Source: an uncultured Flavobacteriaceae bacterium
GTDB taxonomy: Bacteria > Bacteroidota > Bacteroidia > Flavobacteriales > Flavobacteriaceae
Direction of reading: 5' to 3'
NCBI GenBank assembly: GCA_947488345.1
Contig: CANKZQ010000003.1
Span: 124,001 to 188,000, forward strand
DNA: 64,000 bases
A model generated the notes under the pieces. It was not told the DNA's origin. It saw nothing but the letters and a program-made list of their open reading frames with translations, and did not search any database. Below are positions 47,835-56,373 of this stretch, one piece after another. Numbering within the stretch: position 1 is the stretch's first letter; each line of letters starts with the position of its first letter. The translations under genes were made by a program, and so were the position numbers.

Positions 47835-47863
47835 AAAAGCTTTAGCGAATCACTAAAGCTTTT
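47835..47863 (-). terminator. Intrinsic terminator after the OmpA-like gene
   Basis: AAAAGCTTTAG (47835-47845) pairs with CTAAAGCTTTT (47853-47863); on the minus strand six Ts follow directly. Confidence 0.8.
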
Positions 47864-47883
47864 ATATAGTATGTTACCGAGTA

Positions 47884-49491
47884 TTATGGCTTACTTGTTT
47901 CTCGTATTCTTATTTGTTCAACAACTTTAAAGTTTGTTCTTCTATTTAGCTGATGCTGTTCTTCTGTACACACTTTATCATCATTACAATCATTTACCAG
48001 TTGCGATTCTCCAAATCCTTGACTTGTAATTCTCGTCGCATCAATGCCTTTAGACACAATATAATCTAACGAAGCTTTCGCTCTTTTCTCAGATAACTTC
48101 ATGTTGTAACCTTCCTCGGCTCTCGAATCAGTATGCGAACTCGCCATGATTTTTAATTCAGGATATTTTGTCATGACCTCTACTACTCTATCGAGTTCTG
48201 CCGCCGCATCCGGACGAATATTATATTTATCAAGGTCAAAGTAAATAACGTTGATATTCACTAACAATTCGTCTCCTACCATGATGAAATCCTGAGCCAT
48301 TTCAAGATCTTGAACTAAGTCAGGAGCCTCTAAATCATTAACTGTTTTTACTGGAGTTTCTAGTTTAAGATAACCATCGCTCATTGCTACTAACTGATAG
48401 TCGGTATTACAGGGTAGTTTAAAACTGAATGACGCGTCTTCTTCCGAAGCTGCAGTAATCTGTAGTTGATTTCCGTCCATATCTAAAACTTGTACAATCG
48501 TGCCCGGCATCAAGGCTTGTGTTTCCTTATCCTTTACAACGCCTGAAACCGTTTGTAGACATTCTATAAATAACTCATCATCTTCACTAAAATAATAAAT
48601 ATCGTCGTCGCCTTTTCCGTCTGCTCTGTTCGAAGAAAAATATCCTTTTTGTAATTCTTCTTTTAAAATATAAGCAAAATCATCCTTTGGGCTATTAATT
48701 GGAGCCTCTAAATTCAATGGGGTCGACACCGTATTGTCGAATATCTTACTTGCGAAAACGTCTAAATTTCCATAACCAGCATGGCCTGTCGATGAAAAAT
48801 ATAATATATTATCATCACTCATAAAAGGAAACATTTCTCTTTCTTCAGTATTGATCTTTGGACCTAAATTTACCGGATCACCGTAGGTTCCATCATTTCG
48901 TATATCGACTACATAAATATCGGTCTTACCAAACCCTCCTTCTCTATCAGAGACAAAATACAATTTTGTCTCATCAACATTTAATGACGGTAATCCAGAT
49001 TGGAAATCGTCACTATTGAAGGGTAATTTCGTAATATTTGACCATAAACCTTCTTTGTTTACCGATGCTTTGTACAATTGAATATTATCAAATCCCTTTT
49101 TTCCTCGTATCGACTTTTCCTTTTCGTTATAATTATTGGCACTGAAATAAACTGTTTTTAAATCTTTGGTAAACACCAAGGAGGCTTCATGTAATTTTCT
49201 ATTCGCTTCTCCCTCTAATTTTCTTTTATTTATGATCCCGCCTAAACTATCAACGTCTCCCATATATAAATCGAGATATGCTTGGCCATTTTCACGCCAA
49301 ACACGCTTGATAATAGTTACTTTGTCACTAGGAGAAGCAAATACAATTTTATCTTTCCCTAAAAAGGCAACTCCAAAATCAGCCTCTTTCGTATTCACAT
49401 CTAACAGTTTCACACTATGTTTACCGGGTGTAGTTTGAGCGGTAAGAAATGTTGCACAACATAACAACATCATCGCTAAATATTTTCTCAT
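47884..49491 (-). CDS. OmpA-family protein with PD40 repeats
   Basis: About 535 residues: signal peptide (MRKYLAMMLLCCATFLTAQ), PD40/WD40-like beta-propeller repeats (KLYFVSDREGGFGKTDIYV, ILYFSSTGHAGYGNLDVF, GYFSSNRADGKGDDDIYYF), a carboxypeptidase-regulatory-like domain (SGVVKDKETQALMPGTIVQVLD) and a C-terminal OmpA peptidoglycan-binding domain (INVIYFDLDKYNIRPDAA...SHTDSRAEEGYNMKLSEKRA). The ATG at 49491 fits the signal peptide; one 14 codons earlier gives an unlikely extension. Such proteins tie the outer membrane to the wall; some act with type IX secretion as PorE-like parts. Confidence 0.9.
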   Translation of the reverse strand: MRKYLAMMLLCCATFLTAQTTPGKHSVKLLDVNTKEADFGVAFLGKDKIVFASPSDKVTIIKRVWRENGQAYLDLYMGDVDSLGGIINKRKLEGEANRKLHEASLVFTKDLKTVYFSANNYNEKEKSIRGKKGFDNIQLYKASVNKEGLWSNITKLPFNSDDFQSGLPSLNVDETKLYFVSDREGGFGKTDIYVVDIRNDGTYGDPVNLGPKINTEEREMFPFMSDDNILYFSSTGHAGYGNLDVFASKIFDNTVSTPLNLEAPINSPKDDFAYILKEELQKGYFSSNRADGKGDDDIYYFSEDDELFIECLQTVSGVVKDKETQALMPGTIVQVLDMDGNQLQITAASEEDASFSFKLPCNTDYQLVAMSDGYLKLETPVKTVNDLEAPDLVQDLEMAQDFIMVGDELLVNINVIYFDLDKYNIRPDAAAELDRVVEVMTKYPELKIMASSHTDSRAEEGYNMKLSEKRAKASLDYIVSKGIDATRITSQGFGESQLVNDCNDDKVCTEEQHQLNRRTNFKVVEQIRIRETSKP

Positions 49492-49747
49492 AACATACAT
49501 TTTTATAGAAGCATAACAATATACAAGGTACAAGGTACTTCTAAAGAATTCCTAACAATTAATTTGATAAACCTTGCGATTCGTTTTTTTACAATATGGT
49601 TCGTAAAAAAGGGGAGGCGAAGATTTTACTGAGGTCAAATTTACAAATAAAAATGAAATTAAAGGAGCATCTAATTATTATATGCCAAGATTGTGATTTA
49701 AAAAAATACCTTAAAACTAGACCCTAAATGAATTATTTTGATAAAAG

Positions 49748-50263
49748 CTAGGTGAAAAGTCTCCTTTTGAGAATCGTCTCAAATATGAGCATACTACTCA
49801 AACAGAAAAGACTGATGGCTAAAATCGGTGAAAGCTCAGGAGCGCTGAAGCCTCCTTTTGGACTATAGGAAACGTCCAATCTATTTTTCGCTTCCTCCAA
49901 ATAAGGTAGAAGTTTAGTCAACACTGCTGACGGTTCTTGTGGAGCATCTTTAAAAAACACAAATACCAACATTCCAACGAAAAAACCACCTATCAAGAGC
50001 CATCCCTTTTTACTAATTAATGGTTTATATTCGAGGTTGCGTTGCATCTCTATATCTTTCATAACATTTGAAACGAACATAGTCGACGGTATTTCTAAAT
50101 TAGGCTCTTTTAGTAAAGTAGCTAATTTCTCATCTTTCAAGCCTTCTTCACTTGTCGAAACAAAAATATCTTGCATTACCTGTTGTGTAAAATCTACCGG
50201 TGCTTTTTCTACACCAACCTGATTTAACATCTTTTTTATATGTTCTTTCTTTCCCTTGTTCAT
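49748..50263 (-). CDS. Small membrane protein, possible anti-sigma partner
   Basis: 171 residues, with a charged cytoplasmic N-terminal half (1-80), one membrane segment (about 88-105, GWLLIGGFFVGMLVFVFF), a periplasmic loop and a second segment (about 147-165) with a basic tail. It starts one base after the stop of the ECF sigma gene. Position and topology suggest a membrane partner that holds the sigma factor, but I do not recognise a zinc anti-sigma motif (no HxxxCxxC). Confidence 0.65.
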   Translation of the reverse strand: MNKGKKEHIKKMLNQVGVEKAPVDFTQQVMQDIFVSTSEEGLKDEKLATLLKEPNLEIPSTMFVSNVMKDIEMQRNLEYKPLISKKGWLLIGGFFVGMLVFVFFKDAPQEPSAVLTKLLPYLEEAKNRLDVSYSPKGGFSAPELSPILAISLFCLSSMLIFETILKRRLFT

Positions 50264-50264
50264 A

Positions 50265-50840
50265 CTACAAAATAGTTTTCAATTCTTTATCTAGAAAAAG
50301 TTCTAATGACTTGTATAATTTTTTTCGCGCTCTAAACAGTCTTACCTTCACATTTGTTTTAGAATAACCTGTAATTTTTTCTATTTCATCTAAGCTATTA
50401 TCATTTACATAAAACAGGGTTACTAATAGGGCATCTAACTCTGGCAATTTATCAATGGCGGCCTTAATGTATTTCTGTTGTTCTTCTTTTTTTAGTTCTT
50501 CTATTTGTGAAAATGAACCACCCGTTGAGTAATTGTCTATGACAAACTCGTCAATATTGGTCGTTTCAACTTTCTTCTTCCTGGTTTTCGATATCGCCGT
50601 TCTATATACAATTGTATACAACCAAGTAGAAAATTTAGATTTCCCCTGAAAGGTTTTTAACTGCTGAAAGGCCTTCACGAAACTATCTTGTGCAACTTCC
50701 TCTGCATCTTCGGCATTTCTTACAATTTTTATTGCCACCGTATATGCCATATCCTTGTATTGTTCTACAAGATAGCTAAACGATGCCGCATCACCTTGTA
50801 ATACTTTATCAATATAAATTTGGTCTTTTGGTTGTCTCAT
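50265..50840 (-). CDS. ECF-type RNA polymerase sigma factor
   Basis: 191 residues: region 2 (FSYLVEQYKDMAYTVAIKIV, DAEEVAQDSFVKAFQQL, FSTWLYTIVYRTAI) and region 4 (ALLVTLFYVNDNSLDEIEKITG, NVKVRLFRARKKLYKSL). Region 3 is absent, as in other ECF factors. It is transcribed with a membrane protein gene immediately downstream. The regulon is not apparent from the window. Confidence 0.93.
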   Translation of the reverse strand: MRQPKDQIYIDKVLQGDAASFSYLVEQYKDMAYTVAIKIVRNAEDAEEVAQDSFVKAFQQLKTFQGKSKFSTWLYTIVYRTAISKTRKKKVETTNIDEFVIDNYSTGGSFSQIEELKKEEQQKYIKAAIDKLPELDALLVTLFYVNDNSLDEIEKITGYSKTNVKVRLFRARKKLYKSLELFLDKELKTIL

Positions 50841-50942
50841 TTATACATATGACTACAGCAACTTCAAATCGGTTACAATAACAATACTAATTATTTCAAA
50901 GAATTCGTAAAAATAAATTCTAAATGCAACTGCTCTGATGCT

Positions 50943-51617
50943 TTATAAATTAGATATTTTCGTCGCGCGTAGCATTTCCCTTTTACCTGGTGGGCCAGGT
51001 AATCTTTCTACTCTAAACCCGACTTCTTGCATGGCACGTCGTACACTCCCTTTTGCAGCATAGGTCACCAAAATACCTTTTTCTTGCAATGCATTATACA
51101 TTTTTTGAAATATACTTACCGTCCATAACTCTGGTTGCACTCTCGCACCAAAAGCATCAAAATAAATCAAATGGAAACTATTTGTATCTTCAATTTGATC
51201 AAAACACTGTTCACGTTTTAATAACGAAAATTGTGGGCTCAAATGAAATTTCTTATTCCATTTAGTTCTATGCATCTTGTTAAAATCATCTAAAAGTTCA
51301 TCCGCATCTAGCTCCTGTACATAGTTCAATTTATGGATTTCTTCCTCTTTCACTGGATATGCCTCTACCCCTGTATAATTCACCGTCAATTCTATTTTTT
51401 TGGCCTCCAAAAATGTAATCAAACAATTGAGTCCAGTACCAAAACCGATCTCAAGGATGTTGAGACTCTTGAGCTCTTTAGACGGATACAATCCGTTTTT
51501 TATAAAGACATGATAAGCCTCTTGTATAGCCCCGTGTTTAGAATGGTATTGTTCATTCCAATCAGGTAGATGAATTGTAGTAGATCCATCTGAAGTTATA
51601 ATAATTTCACGTTTCAA
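50943..51617 (-). CDS. mnmD: tRNA 5-methylaminomethyl-2-thiouridine methyltransferase MnmD
   Basis: 224 residues from a TTG start at 51617 (read as MKREIIITSDGS). A longer in-frame version from an ATG at 51683 would overlap the preceding gene by 65 bases and add 22 residues atypical of the family. The Rossmann methyltransferase core is clear: ILEIGFGTGLNCL and LIYFDAFGARVQPELW, ending in VRRAMQEVGFRVERLPGPPGKREM. MnmD makes the last methylation of mnm5s2U at the wobble position of tRNAs; this is the stand-alone form, without the MnmC oxidase domain. It starts one base after the stop codon of the cytochrome-like gene. Confidence 0.88.
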   Translation of the reverse strand: MKREIIITSDGSTTIHLPDWNEQYHSKHGAIQEAYHVFIKNGLYPSKELKSLNILEIGFGTGLNCLITFLEAKKIELTVNYTGVEAYPVKEEEIHKLNYVQELDADELLDDFNKMHRTKWNKKFHLSPQFSLLKREQCFDQIEDTNSFHLIYFDAFGARVQPELWTVSIFQKMYNALQEKGILVTYAAKGSVRRAMQEVGFRVERLPGPPGKREMLRATKISNL

Positions 51618-51618
51618 A

Positions 51619-52044
51619 CTATTGGATAAGTAGTTTCTTAATTTTTGGTATTGGACCAGTGCATCTGGTCTCATGACAGGCAATACATAAATTAATGGAT
51701 GTATTAAAATGATACTTTACAGAATCTTTATCGGATAATAATGTGGCTTTTTGAGCACTCAAAAATTCTGTAGACAAACTATCAAATTCTTTGTCACGAT
51801 CATTCGGATCTGTTAAAATCGCCGTATGAATTTTTATAAAATTTTCTGGAAACCATAACAAACTATCCTTCTTCAAAATTCGAACTTTGTTCGCCTTATT
51901 AAATTCATACATGCTACGCATTAATAAAGCCATTTCTGAAGATTCGTACATAATGGGCTCTTTCGTAATTTTACTTTCCTTTTTACTTTCACCACAAGAA
52001 AACGCCAAAAGAGCAACGACCAATATATAGCTTATCCTTTTCAT
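51619..52044 (-). CDS. Small lipoprotein with a single c-type heme site
   Basis: 141 residues: lipobox (LVVALLAFSCGESKK), a helical middle, and one CxxCH heme site (LCIACHETRCTGPIP) near the C-terminus. It looks like a periplasmic monoheme cytochrome of the CXXCH, four-helix-bundle kind. It overlaps the stop of the DUF4920 gene by 4 bases, so the two are translationally coupled. Redox partner unknown. Confidence 0.75.
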   Translation of the reverse strand: MKRISYILVVALLAFSCGESKKESKITKEPIMYESSEMALLMRSMYEFNKANKVRILKKDSLLWFPENFIKIHTAILTDPNDRDKEFDSLSTEFLSAQKATLLSDKDSVKYHFNTSINLCIACHETRCTGPIPKIKKLLIQ

Positions 52045-52541
52045 TCATTTTTCATTAACACTCCATCTGCTTCAAAAGCGAAGGTGAACTCAGGTTCAGT
52101 AATAGCCGCAATTTCTTCTTCCGATTTACCACTATCCTTAGCATAATGCTGTAGTTCTTTTACGGGTATTTTTGTCACAAAAGCTCTACCGTTTACAATC
52201 ACTTCTTTAGAATCCGCATCAAGCGGAACAAAAAAACCATAGTCTTTAAACCGTACCATAGATTCTTGTTGATCTCCCAAATCTAATTTCATCCAGCAGC
52301 CTTTTTTCTTACATACTTCATTTATGGTAGATGCAAATTTCATATTTATGGTATCACCTTCTTTCAAATTATTAAACTCTTTTGCAGCCATCTCTTTTGA
52401 AACTACATTTTCATCAGATATTTTTTCACCAAAGGAAGCGTATGCGATTGATTCTTTCTTAATATCTATAGTATTTTCCTTTTCTTTTTTGCACGCAAAT
52501 ACCGTTACCAGACAGATTAATATAAAGCCTATTTTTTTCAT
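52041..52541 (-). CDS. DUF4920 lipoprotein
   Basis: 166 residues, lipobox (LICLVTVFACKKEKE), then a compact beta domain with VCKKKGCWMKLDLG and MVRFKDYGFFVPLDA, the features of DUF4920 proteins of Bacteroidota. A CKKKGCW pair of Cys might bind metal. Function not known. It is first in the operon with the heme lipoprotein and mnmD. Confidence 0.8.
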   Translation of the reverse strand: MKKIGFILICLVTVFACKKEKENTIDIKKESIAYASFGEKISDENVVSKEMAAKEFNNLKEGDTINMKFASTINEVCKKKGCWMKLDLGDQQESMVRFKDYGFFVPLDADSKEVIVNGRAFVTKIPVKELQHYAKDSGKSEEEIAAITEPEFTFAFEADGVLMKNE

Positions 52542-52567
52542 CTCATTATTTTTATTTTATACACTCA

Positions 52568-52575
52568 CAAAGTTA
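52568..52575 (-). promoter_or_regulatory. Promoter -7 element of the DUF4920 operon
   Basis: The minus-strand TAACTTTG fits TAnnTTTG and gives a leader of about 20 nt. No clear -33 TTTG. Confidence 0.45.
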
Positions 52576-52732
52576 TAACTTTATTTAAATTCTACTAGTT
52601 AAATAAAATAACATATTGTTGGTTCAAGGAGCATATTCCTTAAAGATTATTATGAAATTTAACAGAATTAATAAATATAGTTTAAAATCATAATTAAAAA
52701 CTTTCAAGTTATTATATAAGCTTTAAAATATG

Positions 52733-52740
52733 TACTTTTG
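52733..52740 (+). promoter_or_regulatory. ilvE promoter -7 element
   Basis: TACTTTTG matches the -7 consensus; transcription would begin near 52746, which excludes the TTG at 52738 as the ilvE start. Confidence 0.6.
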
Positions 52741-52761
52741 CACTTTCAAATATGTATAATT

Positions 52762-53832
52762 ATGAGTGTGGATATATCAACAAAAATAACTGTCAAAAAA
52801 GCTTCAACATCTAAGATTTCTGAGGTGGACTTTGATAATTTACCTTTTGGTCAGGTAACTACCGATCACATGTTTGTTTGTGATTACAAAGATGGAAAAT
52901 GGCAACAACCACAGGTTGTTCCTTATCAAAACATCAGTTTAGATCCTTCAGCGAAAATCTTCCATTATGGACAGTCGATATTTGAAGGTATGAAAGCATA
53001 TAAGGATAATGAAGATCAGATATGGTTGTTTAGACCGTTAGATAATCAAAAACGAATCAACATTTCTGCTAAAAGGTTGTCAATGCCTGAGTTTCCTGAA
53101 GACTATTTTATGGAAGGCTTGAAAACACTGTTAAAAGTAGAGAGTAACTGGATTCCCAAGACACCAGGAAGCTCTATGTATATTCGCCCGTTTGTACTGG
53201 CAACTGGAAACGGTTTCCATGCCTCTCCTGCTGATGAATATAAGTTCGTGATTGCGTGTTCACCTTCAGGAGCGTATTTTGGTGGAGAGGTGAAAGTTCT
53301 AATAGAGCAAAATTACTCACGTTCGGCAAATGGCGGAGTTGGTTTTGCAAAGGCTGGTGGAAATTATGCCGGTCAGTTTTATCCTACACAGTTGGCAAAG
53401 GCCAAAGGTTATCAACAAGTAATTTGGACCGATGATAATACTCATGAGTATATTGAAGAAGCTGGAGCAATGAATGTATTTGTAAGAATTGGTGATACCT
53501 TACTCACATGTCCAACAAGTGACAGAATATTAGATGGTATTACGCGTAAAAGTATCATCGCTATTGCAGAAGAAGAAGGTATTCCTGTTGAAATACGTAA
53601 GATTTCGGTGAAAGAGCTTGTCGAAGCCTCTAATAATGGTACGCTTAAAGAAATGTTTGGTGCCGGTACAGCAGCTGTTGTATCACCCATAGCGGGGTTT
53701 GGCTTCCAAGACAAAGATTATGATTTACCCACGATTGAAAACAGTTATGCCGTTCGTTTTAAAAAGCGCATAACCGATATTCAATATAACCGCGCCGAAG
53801 ATCCTTTTGGATGGCGATATCAAGTTAAATAA
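52762..53832 (+). CDS. ilvE: Branched-chain amino acid aminotransferase
   Basis: 356 residues, fold-type IV PLP enzyme of the long BCAT form: IFHYGQSIFEGMKAY, the RPFVLATGNGF block, NYAGQFYPTQLAKAKGYQQVIW with the PLP Lys, and EYIEEAGAMNVFV. It carries out the last step of Val, Leu and Ile synthesis or the first of their breakdown. I start it at the ATG at 52762 (MSVDISTKI); the upstream in-frame TTG is part of the promoter. A strong terminator follows. Confidence 0.95.
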   Translation: MSVDISTKITVKKASTSKISEVDFDNLPFGQVTTDHMFVCDYKDGKWQQPQVVPYQNISLDPSAKIFHYGQSIFEGMKAYKDNEDQIWLFRPLDNQKRINISAKRLSMPEFPEDYFMEGLKTLLKVESNWIPKTPGSSMYIRPFVLATGNGFHASPADEYKFVIACSPSGAYFGGEVKVLIEQNYSRSANGGVGFAKAGGNYAGQFYPTQLAKAKGYQQVIWTDDNTHEYIEEAGAMNVFVRIGDTLLTCPTSDRILDGITRKSIIAIAEEEGIPVEIRKISVKELVEASNNGTLKEMFGAGTAAVVSPIAGFGFQDKDYDLPTIENSYAVRFKKRITDIQYNRAEDPFGWRYQVK

Positions 53833-53833
53833 T

Positions 53834-53863
53834 AAAAAAGGCGCTCATCTGAGCGCCTTTTTT
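53834..53863. terminator. Bidirectional intrinsic terminator
   Basis: GGCGCTC (53840-53846) and GAGCGCC (53851-53857), flanked by six As and six Ts, lie between convergent ilvE and the ATP-grasp gene. Confidence 0.9.
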
Positions 53864-53870
53864 ATTTGTA

Positions 53871-54998
53871 CTAGTTTATTTCTTTATTCCAGAAACCTGT
53901 CTCGTCAATTGTATTTATATCAGCAGTATAAATGATTCTGCATTCTAATGATTTAGAAATTTGAATCTCCTCACTTGAGTCATGTGTTTCATAGATCGGA
54001 AAATCCTTGTCTGGCAAAAAGCTTTTTATTATAATTCCAAGATCATCTTGTCCCATTTGTAATCTCGGGAAGGTATTTCCGTTCATCCTTAAGTTTATTT
54101 CTTGTGCTTTATAGGCGCCATTCTTATCTTGTCTAAATTGCACACCAAATGGTCCACAACCACCCTCTCGGATGTAAGCTTTAGCGAATTTCAATCCTAT
54201 TTTCTCTAATTCAAGGTTCTTAACTCTCTGAATCGATACGGTAGCACCATTTTGATGGTTATTTTTGGTAATGAAAATTTCGTTAATTCTTCCATCGGGT
54301 TCAATAAGGGTATGACAGGTGTGATGATAGACATCTGGGGCATGGGCAAATAAAGGTGTTGGACCATCCATTTGTTTAAAATAGTCATCCATAGCATTTG
54401 GATCACCCAAATATTCTTGAATCATATAGTCGTCATAGTTCGCCACATCCAGCACTTGTTCTAAATTCCTGAGAAAAAAAACACCTTGGGAAGCAAACCC
54501 TTCAATTGGCTTTGCAATTAATGGAAACCCATGCTCTTCAACGAATGCTTCCAGTTCCTTCACACCGCCCGATTTATGCATTACAAAAGTACTGGCAAAA
54601 GGTAAATTATGTTTCTCTGAAAATTCCCATGTTTTCCATTTGTCTAATCCGAAACTCAATGAACGAAGATTACCGTAAGGAATCACACATTTTAAATTAG
54701 GATTATTCCCGACTATTTCTGAGACTATTTTCGTGTCTATATCGCGGCCGCTTAATATTAAGTCTGGCTCTTCTTTTTTAATGATATCTATCATTTTAGT
54801 CTCGAATGCCTCGCTAGAAGTATTCGGAACTTCATAGAATTTATCACATCTGAAATTATTCGCACTAGCATTCAAGCTATTTACACCAATTAAATAGATC
54901 AAATGTCTTCTATTAAAGGTCTCGTAATCGAGTACATCCAATAAGTTTTTACCTACTAATGATCCGACACTTGTTATTAAAATTTTTATTTTGGTCAT
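53871..54998 (-). CDS. ATP-grasp enzyme, substrate unknown
   Basis: 375 residues: an N-terminal Rossmann-like part (KILITSVGSLVGKNLLDVL, with LILSGRDIDTKI), then an ATP-grasp core with FPLIAKPIEGFASQGVFFL, DYMIQEYLGD and the metal-binding end FGVQFRQD...AQEINLRMNG. Such enzymes join a carboxylate to an amine or thiol through an acyl phosphate. It resembles carbamoyl-phosphate-synthase-like stand-alone ligases. The MazG-like pyrophosphatase gene ends 3 bp before it starts, so they are co-transcribed. Confidence 0.82.
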   Translation of the reverse strand: MTKIKILITSVGSLVGKNLLDVLDYETFNRRHLIYLIGVNSLNASANNFRCDKFYEVPNTSSEAFETKMIDIIKKEEPDLILSGRDIDTKIVSEIVGNNPNLKCVIPYGNLRSLSFGLDKWKTWEFSEKHNLPFASTFVMHKSGGVKELEAFVEEHGFPLIAKPIEGFASQGVFFLRNLEQVLDVANYDDYMIQEYLGDPNAMDDYFKQMDGPTPLFAHAPDVYHHTCHTLIEPDGRINEIFITKNNHQNGATVSIQRVKNLELEKIGLKFAKAYIREGGCGPFGVQFRQDKNGAYKAQEINLRMNGNTFPRLQMGQDDLGIIIKSFLPDKDFPIYETHDSSEEIQISKSLECRIIYTADINTIDETGFWNKEIN

Positions 54999-55001
54999 TT
55001 G

Positions 55002-55388
55002 CTATTTATTCAAGATTTCGGCTATTTTCGGTTTAAAGTAATTTGGGCCTTTCATTACTTTACCATCTTCTCTATAAATGGGTTTGCCGTCTTCTCCGAG
55101 TTTACTCATATTACTGCGTTGAATTTCATTAAATACTGTTGAAATTTTATCCTGCATACCATGCTCAATAATAGTACCGCATAAAATATAGAGCATATCG
55201 CCTAAGGCATCTGCAACCTCTACTAAGTCGTCATTTTTAGCGGCTTCTAAATACTCTTCGTTTTCTTCTTGCATCAAGTCGAAACGCAATTTTAATTTGT
55301 TGTCATCTAATTTGGCTACAGGTTCTTTTTGATAGCCTATCCCGAAAGCTTTGTGAAATTTCTTTACTGCTTTAATCTTTTTTTTCAT
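55002..55388 (-). CDS. MazG/HisE-like NTP pyrophosphohydrolase
   Basis: 128 residues of the all-alpha NTP-PPase fold, with the metal site LMQEENEEYLEAAKNDDLVEVADALGDMLY (EExxE and ExxD spaced as in the family). A C-terminal tail GPNYFKPKIAEIL is typical of the phosphoribosyl-ATP-PPase-like subgroup found with unknown substrates in Bacteroidota. It precedes the ATP-grasp gene by 3 bp. Confidence 0.82.
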   Translation of the reverse strand: MKKKIKAVKKFHKAFGIGYQKEPVAKLDDNKLKLRFDLMQEENEEYLEAAKNDDLVEVADALGDMLYILCGTIIEHGMQDKISTVFNEIQRSNMSKLGEDGKPIYREDGKVMKGPNYFKPKIAEILNK

Positions 55389-55405
55389 TCGTTAACTACG
55401 TTTTA

Positions 55406-56128
55406 TTACATCAATTTCATATACATTTTTGGAGAGACCGCTTTTAATACAGCTCCAACCACACGCCAACGTTTGGTGATATATGCTCTTCTTTTTTTAC
55501 GTTTGATTGCGGTATACATCTGTTGCGTCGCCTTTTCTACAGAAGCCATCCAGAATGTTTTTCCCATGATAATGTCGGTATCTACGAAACCGGGAACAAT
55601 CTCAGTAACATTAATGTTGGCTTTTTTGGTCCGCAAAGACTTCATATACAAGGACTCTAAGTAACTTGCTTGGTAAGCTTTCGATGCGTGATATTCTGGC
55701 ACTTGTCTATTTCCTCTTAATGAAGCAACAGACGTCACTCCTACTAAATGACCATGACCTTGCGCCACAAAATAATTATAGGCCAAATGATAAACCCGTG
55801 TGGCTCCAACTACATTTGTATACACAGTTGGCCCTCCATTTTCCCAATCTAATTTATAATTCGGTGTTGCAATACCGGCATTATGCACCATCAGGTCTAT
55901 ACTATCGAAAATTGTTGGTAATTTTTGAAACAGTTCTTCGGTTGCTTGGAGATCAGTAATGTCGTGTTGTTGTACTACATATCCTTCGGCATTCTCTTTT
56001 TTAATTTCTTCTAAACGTTCTACACGTCTGCCAGTGATCATCACTTTATAGCCATCATTTACTAATAACTTAGCGAGTTCCTTTCCCATACCGGAAGTAG
56101 CTCCGAAAACTATTGCATTCTTACTCAT
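55406..56128 (-). CDS. SDR family oxidoreductase
   Basis: 240 residues from the ATG at 56128 (MSKNAIVFGATSGMGKEL); the ATG seven codons upstream is less likely. Cofactor loop GATSGMG, LMVHNAG, catalytic Ser in VGVTSVAS and YHASKAY. The C-terminal basic segment (KRKKRRAYITKRWRVVGAVLKAV) suggests membrane association. Substrate not evident. Confidence 0.85.
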   Translation of the reverse strand: MSKNAIVFGATSGMGKELAKLLVNDGYKVMITGRRVERLEEIKKENAEGYVVQQHDITDLQATEELFQKLPTIFDSIDLMVHNAGIATPNYKLDWENGGPTVYTNVVGATRVYHLAYNYFVAQGHGHLVGVTSVASLRGNRQVPEYHASKAYQASYLESLYMKSLRTKKANINVTEIVPGFVDTDIIMGKTFWMASVEKATQQMYTAIKRKKRRAYITKRWRVVGAVLKAVSPKMYMKLM

Positions 56129-56156
56129 ATATTGAATTTTAATCCACAAAAATGAC

Positions 56157-56164
56157 TATTTTTG
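56157..56164 (+). promoter_or_regulatory. Promoter -7 element of the small membrane protein
   Basis: TATTTTTG, 23 bp before the ATG at 56187, in the divergent gap after the SDR start. Confidence 0.5.
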
Positions 56165-56186
56165 CCGTGATAAATATAACCAATAT

Positions 56187-56372
56187 ATGTTTAGTAGCGG
56201 TCAGAAATTATTTGCTTTATTCTTTATCATCGTCTTTGCCGCGATTATGGTTTGGAGTTATAGAAAAGATATTTATCTCCATAAAATTTACTACAAGAAA
56301 GTATGGGTTGTGGCTTTGGGAATTATTATCGTCATTGCTTCCTTTGCCATCATTGCCTTTGCCTTACATTAG
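56187..56372 (+). CDS. Small two-helix membrane protein
   Basis: 61 residues with two membrane helices (FALFFIIVFAAIMVWSY and VWVVALGIIIVIASFAIIAFAL) joined by a basic/aromatic loop (RKDIYLHKIYYKK). It has its own -7 promoter box and fits exactly between the SDR and trhO genes. Function unknown. Confidence 0.75.
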   Translation: MFSSGQKLFALFFIIVFAAIMVWSYRKDIYLHKIYYKKVWVVALGIIIVIASFAIIAFALH

Positions 56373-56373
56373 G

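Noticed and set aside
49534-49747. Promoter -7 box TAAATTTG (minus strand, 49636-49643) for the OmpA-like gene
   Set aside because: It matches the consensus, but lies about 140 bp from the start with no -33 element; left uncalled.
51618-51683. N-terminal extension of MnmD from the ATG at 51683
   Set aside because: It would read through the heme-site region of the upstream gene in another frame, and the family normally begins at the MKREII-like start.
52738-52761. TTG at 52738 as the ilvE start
   Set aside because: It is the TTG of the -7 element TACTTTTG; the transcript would start after it.
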